64,000 nucleotides of DNA. Origin: Anaerolineae bacterium (GTDB taxonomy: Bacteria > Chloroflexota > Anaerolineae > Anaerolineales > Anaerolineaceae). The stretch spans positions 95,939-159,938 of the forward strand of contig JABLXC010000006.1 of assembly GCA_013178185.1 (NCBI GenBank), in the 5' to 3' direction. The translations under genes and the position numbers were made by a program. Positions within the stretch are counted from its first letter, which is position 1. Each line of letters opens with the position of its first letter. Under the pieces are notes generated by a model. It was not told where the DNA came from. It was given only the letters and a program-made list of their open reading frames with translations, and did no database searches. This document shows positions 62,942 to 64,000 of the stretch, in pieces.

Positions 62942-64000
62942 GTTTTCCCCACGCACGTGGGGGTGTTCCGCAGAGTAAGAAAAAAAACATAGGGCGCACT
63001 GCGTTTTCCCCACGCACGTGGGGGTGTTCCTACTTGTGAAACTCGATCAAGAGCAAGAAGCACGTTTTCCCCACGCACGTGGGGGTGTTCCTAACTCTGC
63101 ATAAATTCGCCGTCAATCAGGAAAGTTTTCCCCACGCACGTGGGGGTGTTCCGGAATAAGAAATGGCAACAGACGTTGAAATTGCGTTTTCCCCACGCAC
63201 GTGGGGGTGTTCCTGGAGGCGCCTACTTCAGTGGTACGGAAATTGAGTTTTCCCCACGCACGTGGGGGTGTTCCTGACACCTTTCCGCTCCGAGTTAGCT
63301 CCGGCGAGTTTTCCCCACGCACGTGGGGGTGTTCCGGTTCTGGAAATTTTGGAATGGGCGGCATCAAAGTTTTCCCCACGCACGTGGGGGTGTTCCTTCC
63401 ATCAGACCCCATTCCGCGCACGTGAAATAGTTTTCCCCACGCACGTGGGGGTGTTCCGAACAGGGATCAATGCCAGGATCAGATCCTGTAGTTTTCCCCA
63501 CGCACGTGGGGGTGTTCCTTTGCACCTGACTTACAAGCTCTCTCTTCGGAAGTTTTCCCCACGCACGTGGGGGTGTTCCTCCTTGCCCCATTTGCTAACT
63601 GACAAGATAACTGTTTTCCCCACGCACGTGGGGGTGTTCCTTAACGCCAGTATTCGCCGCTGAATAAAGCCAGGTTTTCCCCACGCACGTGGGGGTGTTC
63701 CTTCAGCTTCCGTCAGATAGTCAAAGGTCGTCACGTTTTCCCCACGCACGTGGGGGTGTTCCTCTCACTGATGGTCAAAGATCGTGCCCGTTGGCGTTTT
63801 CCCCACGCACGTGGGGGTGTTCCCTCGCACACTTGGAGGAACTGCCGCTGCTTTGCGTTTTCCCCACGCACGTGGGGGTGTTCCGTCTTGGCGAGTTATG
63901 GTTTTCGCAAGAGTATCGTTTTCCCCACGCACGTGGGGGTGTTCCTGTGTATCAATCCCCAAAATATGGCAGGCCTGGGTTTTCCCCACGCACGTGGGGG
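62942..64000 (+). CRISPR. Type I-E CRISPR array, 17 complete repeats plus one cut by the window end
   Basis: A 28-base repeat starts GTTTTCCCCACGCACG and ends TGGGGGTGTTCC. It recurs at 62942, 63003, 63064 and every 61 bases to 63918, and a partial copy starts at 63979. All complete copies look identical and all 17 spacers are 33 bases. CCCCAC/GTGGGG forms the Cas6e hairpin. By comparison with known I-E repeats, the array reads on the plus strand away from cas2. The spacers show no repeats of each other; their targets cannot be identified without a search. Confidence 0.98.

Noticed and set aside
63113..63989. Several short frames through the CRISPR array
   Set aside because: They translate the repeat unit (HVRGEN, TPPRAWGK, FPHARGGV) over and over and are artefacts of the array.

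Overview
The window looks like a chromosomal segment of an anaerobic Chloroflexota bacterium, most likely class Anaerolineae. This is inferred from family content and architecture: a CRISPR-linked WYL regulator, a sortase fused to ELW-type repeats, PurS-PurS-PurL and PurD-PurM fusions, an ECF transporter with fused ATPases, a tungstate transporter and moderate GC. No rRNA or tRNA gene was recognised.

Layout. 1-5678 (+): a catabolic cluster of aldo/keto reductase (cut by the window edge), D-2-hydroxyacid dehydrogenase, GntR regulator, DeoC-type aldolase, zinc alcohol dehydrogenase and a UroD/MtaA-like protein. 5774-12858 (-): a secreted repeat protein ending in a sortase domain, a YbjQ protein, an MFS transporter, a cation/proton antiporter and an aldehyde dehydrogenase. 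13005-17546: oxyanion uptake, with a decayed modA pseudogene, intact tupBCA and a GntR/PBP-like regulator. 17886-18668: an HpcH/HpaI aldolase. 18819-28727 (+): a XylR-type ROK regulator with a clear promoter and operator, a GH31 alpha-xylosidase, two tandem amidohydrolases with a C-terminal DUF1858-like domain, and a complete ECF transporter (S, fused A-A', T) closed by a strong terminator. This is the best candidate here for an undescribed system. 28756-36034: mostly minus-strand transporters and enzymes (DMT, ArsB/NhaD-like, ZIP, PhzF, DhnA-type aldolase, SDR), a TudS/DUF523-like protein and an XRE-cupin regulator.

36591-49142 (+) is a tight purine operon: purL (with two PurS-like domains), purQ, purC, class II purE, purF, purD-purM fusion, purN, purH and guaB. 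Between them the genes cover PRPP to IMP except the adenylosuccinate lyase step (purB), and guaB then makes XMP. The pairs purC-purE and purDM-purN follow the domain order of animal PAICS and GART.

50000-54240 is a block rich in G on the plus strand, holding glmS, a GNxNAxKHGxY-family orphan and a WYL regulator. It leads into a complete type I-E CRISPR-Cas locus (cas3, cse1, cse2, cas7e, cas5e, cas6e, cas1, cas2). The array has 17 complete repeats plus a truncated 18th at the window end, with a strict 61-bp period.
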